The position numbers and the translations under genes were made by a program. The notes under the pieces are model-generated. The model did no database searches and was not told the DNA's origin. It saw nothing but the letters and a program-made list of their open reading frames with translations. This document shows positions 59,772 to 64,000 of a stretch of 64,000 bases of DNA, one piece after another; position 1 is the stretch's first letter; the number at the start of each line of letters is the position of its first letter. The DNA lies in contig NC_045142.1 in assembly GCF_008831285.2 (NCBI RefSeq), positions 7,974,713-8,038,712 of the forward strand. Reading direction: 5' to 3'. This DNA is from Nymphaea colorata. Its lineage: Eukaryota; Streptophyta; Magnoliopsida; Nymphaeales; Nymphaeaceae.

Positions 59772-62100
59772 CTACAACAAACACATAAGGCATGGTTATA
59801 TTGAACGTATAAGACACAAAACAACAAATGCATAAGTTGCCAAAAACGCAATTTTCTTCTTCAAGAGTCCAAAATGATATACACAGTATTAACTGCACGT
59901 AGTACATTTTAACTGATAAGGGCACAGAACACATAACCTAGTTTAAAAAAACACCAGGTTTTACATGCTTAATGATGAAAAATTGGTTTTACAATCTTTA
60001 AAATTTCTAAAAGAAAAAGACAGTCTAAAGATAAACCAGCCAAGAAATCTGCTTAGAAATTTTTACAGAACCCCAGTGTAGGCTGTAAGCCATCTCAGAA
60101 CAGCCACTTGGCAAGAAGGCAGAAGACCACAAAAGGAGTGGACTGATTGATTAACCAGTTCCAAACAATAGGGCTCCTATCTGGCGGAAAGACAATCCCA
60201 GGTTGTATAGTGGTCAATGACAAGAACTTCCTGACTTTCTCACATGCACCCATGCACATGTTAAATATATGTGTGCGTGTGTGTGTTCATCGATTAAGAA
60301 AATACAAAGACTACAAGCAGTTTAACCAATTTGGTGGAGGATTCAAAAGACGTCATGAATAACGTCTCGAAGTTTTAAACGGCAAGGTTTCTCTCCGGTA
60401 TAATGCAGCGGGCTTGAAAAATACAAGAAAAAATGGTATTTTTTTTAAAATAAAAAAACTAAAAATTGGGGGAAAATAAAATAAGTGAGAAAATAATAAC
60501 ACAAACATCAAAAGATAAGTAGATTTTCAACACATAAAAAATAGAAAATAAAAAAAAAATTGCTTGCCATTAAAAAAATGTAAAAAATGAAAACAATGAA
60601 AAAAATACATTTTTTTCGTTTTTAATGTTTTTTTTTTCAAAAAAACACGTTTTTTTATGTTTAAAACGGCATTTCATTTTCTCACGTTTTTTTCGTATTT
60701 TTTTTAAATAACACATTTTTTGTATATATATATATATATATATATATATGTTTGTGTGTGTGTGACACAGACTCGGTAAGGAAGCCGCTGCATCTGTGCC
60801 TACACAGCTATACATGGGTGCTCGTGTGGACTCGCCATGGGCACATCAATGCCATGTTAGGTGCAGCCCAGACACCCATGTCATCCAAAGATAGATATGG
60901 TCAATTCAGTTTCCAATTTCAATCCTTTTGCAGGTTTAAATAAGCCAATTTACATAAATTTTGGCTTGCTTAATACTTTGTTTATCAGTTTATGGTAATG
61001 AATGTACGATTCATGAACATATTGATTGCTATTTTGTTATTTTACTTTCTTAAAATTTCAGAATCACATTTCAATTTAATTTTATGGTGATTTAAGAGTA
61101 CCCATAATCCCATGTTTACTCCAATGCTCATTATATAGTGCAAAAGACTCACAGGTTCTGGCCACCTCTAGTACAAGCAACATTTATCTCATCTTATGCG
61201 ATGATGGTGATTTCATGTCAAGGCCAAAAACAAATGATTGGGAGGTGGGAAAAATTTGTAACTTTGAAAGCAATCCTAAATTGATAAAACCACCTGCTAA
61301 CAGCTTAACACAATCTTCACCTTCTTTCCCTCTTGAAGTGATTCCCTGAAGTGGCCTTTTTGATGAAACTTGTAAATACACATCCATAGGCCCTTTGATG
61401 AAACTTGTAAATACACATCCATAGGCCCTTCATGACACAATGTCTAGAACAAAAAGCACTAGTTGCACTCCATCAGTTAACCTTCTTGTACATTTAAACA
61501 ACAGATGGCTCAATTATTTCTTCCTTGTTATTGTAAATTCTTCTTCTTTGATCACTCTATCAAAAAGCAACTTTTCAGTTCTCTTCTATAGTATATACAT
61601 TGCTTCCCACACCAAACAGATGTTTAATTCTAAAAATTCATCGATCAAAATTCTTAACGTAGCTTGCATGTGATTGCATTCAAATAATTCATTTCATACC
61701 ATGCCCACAGCCATGCATGGGTGGAAGGTCATGTTTTTTGTTTTCAAGTAGAACATATTTCCTATTAGCATCACTTGCTGTAGAAATACTCCAACAAACA
61801 CAAAAAATTGCATATTTAACAATACTATATGCCTTATTAATAGCTTAAAAACTGAATAAAAAAATAGAAAAAAAAATGATAAAGAAAAGAAGACATAAAT
61901 AATATGATTAAGAATAAGAGAGTAGCAGAAGAAGAAGGCATTACTTGTACATGTTTTCTTTAGATTGGGAATTTTCTAAGGAAGAATAATTAGCCCAGAA
62001 TTTTATATATGAACTTCCAAATAATGGAAGCTGGTACCATCAAGATAACGCAGACTGCTGATTAGTACAAAGAGCACTGTACTAATCTAAGCATTTTGAT
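59772..62100. other. Region upstream of the visible RBR exons
   Basis: On the minus strand this should be intron or 5' region of the RBR ligase. It holds an A/T homopolymer-rich stretch (60420-60720), a TA microsatellite (60722-60749) and a 35-bp tandem duplication (61361-61430). I looked for the RNase H-like N-terminal domain of RBR homologues and did not find it. Confidence 0.45.
61361..61430. repeat. 35-bp tandem duplication
   Basis: The unit TGATGAAACTTGTAAATACA followed by CATCCATAGGCCCTT is present twice, essentially identical. Confidence 0.9.
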
Positions 62101-62109
62101 CTTTTAATC

Positions 62110-62243
62110 AAAGCAACTTTTTACAAAAGAACCTCAAAATGCTTAGGTTGTGAACTGTCTAGGCATACCTAGGTTGGTGTCCGTGCATGCCTAGACAGTT
62201 CACAACCTAAGCATTTTTTGGTTCTTTTGTAAAAAGTTGCTTT
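62110..62243. repeat. Near-perfect 57-bp inverted repeat with a 20-nt loop
   Basis: Arms 62110-62166 and 62187-62243 are reverse complements at 55 of 57 positions, the two mismatches being adjacent. The loop is 62167-62186. An RNA from either strand would fold into one long hairpin. No target-site duplication is evident at the arm ends, and no open frame runs through it. It could be a foldback transposon or a small-RNA precursor. Confidence 0.9.
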
Positions 62244-62981
62244 TAAGTGTTGACATATAAAAATGATTAAAAAAAAAAAAGCAAACTGTTTGTTGCCACA
62301 TCCCCACCCTAGTCGTGTATTCTGTATATGTATTCTTGTATCTATTTTGTATTTCTATGTATTATGCATTTTGTATATTCTATATTTCTTTGTGTGTGTG
62401 TGTGCAACTGTGCATGTAGTCTATATATTTTGTGTTCATATTTTATATCTCCCAATCTTTTCCTAAAATGAAACTCTATATAAAATATATTTGTTTTGTT
62501 TTGTGCTCTAAAACTTTTAGGTCTAGGTGCTTCCTTAGTCCTTACTGATTCTATGCTAGTCAATCATCCGATTAGTCTTTCAAAGGCCTTGAGCGAGCTA
62601 AGTCTGACTTCCAGTTTTGACAAGTAACAAAATTAAGCATGCACCTAAGCAGATACAGCTGTGTTTTCCTTGTCTCCTTTTTTTTTTTTTACCTCCACTT
62701 TTTATGCACATTTTGGTAAAGCAGTTACATGTTTTTGCTCCCAAACTTATTAGGTAACAACCAAACCTGTTCTCTTTTGTCCTTTTTTCATGACAACATT
62801 TTAAGAGATTTTTTTTTTCAATAAGCGGTCACCTATGCATGACCAAGCACCAGCTTATGCATCCTAAATGACCTGATTGCCTTAACTCCCAGGGCCAAAG
62901 TGAACAGCTCTGACTGGCTTGACTAGGCATGCATTCAGCGACATGGATTCACATTTTTTATATGTTTCTCTCTCTCTCTCG

Positions 62982-63039
<58 letters not shown>
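62982..63039. repeat. (TA)n microsatellite
   Basis: About 29 TA units, preceded by a short CT run (62967-62980) and directly abutting the element at 63041. Confidence 0.95.
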
Positions 63040-63040
<1 letters not shown>

Positions 63041-63043
<3 letters not shown>

Positions 63044-63620
63044 AAGGCCTCGCCTAGGTGTGGACTAAGCGTGAGTCCACACCCGAAGACTAAGTCCACC
63101 ACTTAGGCAATGGAATACATGTTGGCGCCCAAGTTCGCCTAGACTGGCCTAGGCTCCAACACGCCTCCATGGAAAAGTGAAAAGTCGCATTTCCTTTCGA
63201 TAGTTTCTTAATTGAGTATATATTATTATGTACTTTATGTCATATAGATTACGTATTTTTATGTATTGTTATGTTGATTATGTTGTTAAAGGTATACTGT
63301 TATATGTATATACAGTCAGTCACTTAGTCTATTATATAGTATTGGGATACCACATACCTGTTATATGTATACATTAGTATGGTCATGTCTTTATTTAAGT
63401 ACAAATGGATTAAGCCTTCCTGTTGATTCACATTTCCTCTTCTAGAGATTAGATTTTTTTTTTTTTTTTTTTGGTATTAGAACACATTTAATGAGTAATG
63501 TTAAACTTCTAACAATATATCAGATTACACATGTTAAAAACGGTGGAAAATGACTATTATGTATACTAAGTAATTAGTTAGTAAGCTATATAATATGACT
63601 AATAATGATGTAACAACACT
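63041..63620. mobile_element. Second copy of the 1.4-kb element family, opposite orientation
   Basis: GTTAAGGCCTCGCCTAGGTG at 63041 is the reverse complement of the right end of the 30469-31881 element, and the match continues through CCATGGAAAAGTGAAAAGTC, TTTCTTAATTGAGTATATAT and the ATATGTATA-rich core. It lacks the nested 362-bp insertion. Its outer end is lost in a TA repeat and its far end fades near 63620. Confidence 0.7.
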
Positions 63621-63669
63621 GTATGAAAGTACAAATTATATAAAATTGAAGAGTACATAGAAAGCACAT

Positions 63670-63700
<31 letters not shown>

Positions 63701-64000
63701 GACCACTTGGGTAAGGGATAAAAACCAGACCTCTTAAATTTCTATTCAAAAGTGTTTTAAACAAAATGTGAACCTCTTATTGTGTTGATAAACATTAATT
63801 TTAAAAAAATTCATGTGTTTTTTTTGGTAAAAAAATTGATATTTTCTGTTTTCAAGATTTTGATATTATAAGAGCTGTTCGTTTTGCACTTATTAAAAAA
63901 ACATTTTTTTAATGTAAGAAAATGACTAATGCAATATATGTTTCTCATTAATCACTCTTAAGATCATATCTATAAGGTTAGACTGTAGAAAAAATACTTT
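63621..64000. other. AT-rich DNA at the window end
   Basis: It contains a TA run (63669-63697) and no recognisable gene. Confidence 0.5.

Overview
The window is nuclear DNA of a flowering plant. Genes are split by GT-AG introns, the non-coding DNA is AT-rich and full of TA/GA microsatellites, and it carries plant-type transposons (hAT-like MITEs, Ty1/copia, LINE). The coding sequence lacks the high GC of grass genes. I cannot name the species. All gene models were built by reading splice junctions by eye; five of the six genes join into uninterrupted frames of the length expected for their families.

Layout. 1-5200: repeat-rich DNA without a gene. 5753-13726 (+): a 7-exon gene for an EF-hand mitochondrial carrier of the SAMTL type (874 aa). 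16171-22686 (-): mitochondrial ATP synthase subunit d (5 exons, 169 aa), convergent with the carrier. 25327-29788 (-): translation factor eIF2B subunit delta (7 coding exons, 664 aa), perhaps with a non-coding first exon near 34030-34150. 36622-39131 (-): proteasome maturation factor UMP1 (4 exons, 140 aa). 39546-41470: a 1.9-kb hAT-type element with an exact 8-bp target-site duplication. 42100-47090 (-): two degraded Ty1/copia retrotransposons side by side. 49023-51299 (+): a COBRA-like, probably GPI-anchored cell-wall protein of the COBL7 clade (2 exons, 651 aa). 51860-52400 (-): a LINE remnant. 53970-59771 (-): the last two exons of an RBR-type E3 ubiquitin ligase whose 5' part is not visible. 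59772-64000: repeats, including a near-perfect 57-bp hairpin.

The genes are ordinary, unrelated nuclear genes (mitochondrial transport, oxidative phosphorylation, translation initiation, proteasome assembly, cell wall, ubiquitin ligation). No operon or gene cluster links them. The less ordinary content is the mobile DNA. Several small elements can be delimited to the base by terminal inverted repeats plus 8-bp duplications, one sits inside another, and many lie in introns. I found no convincing new multi-gene system.
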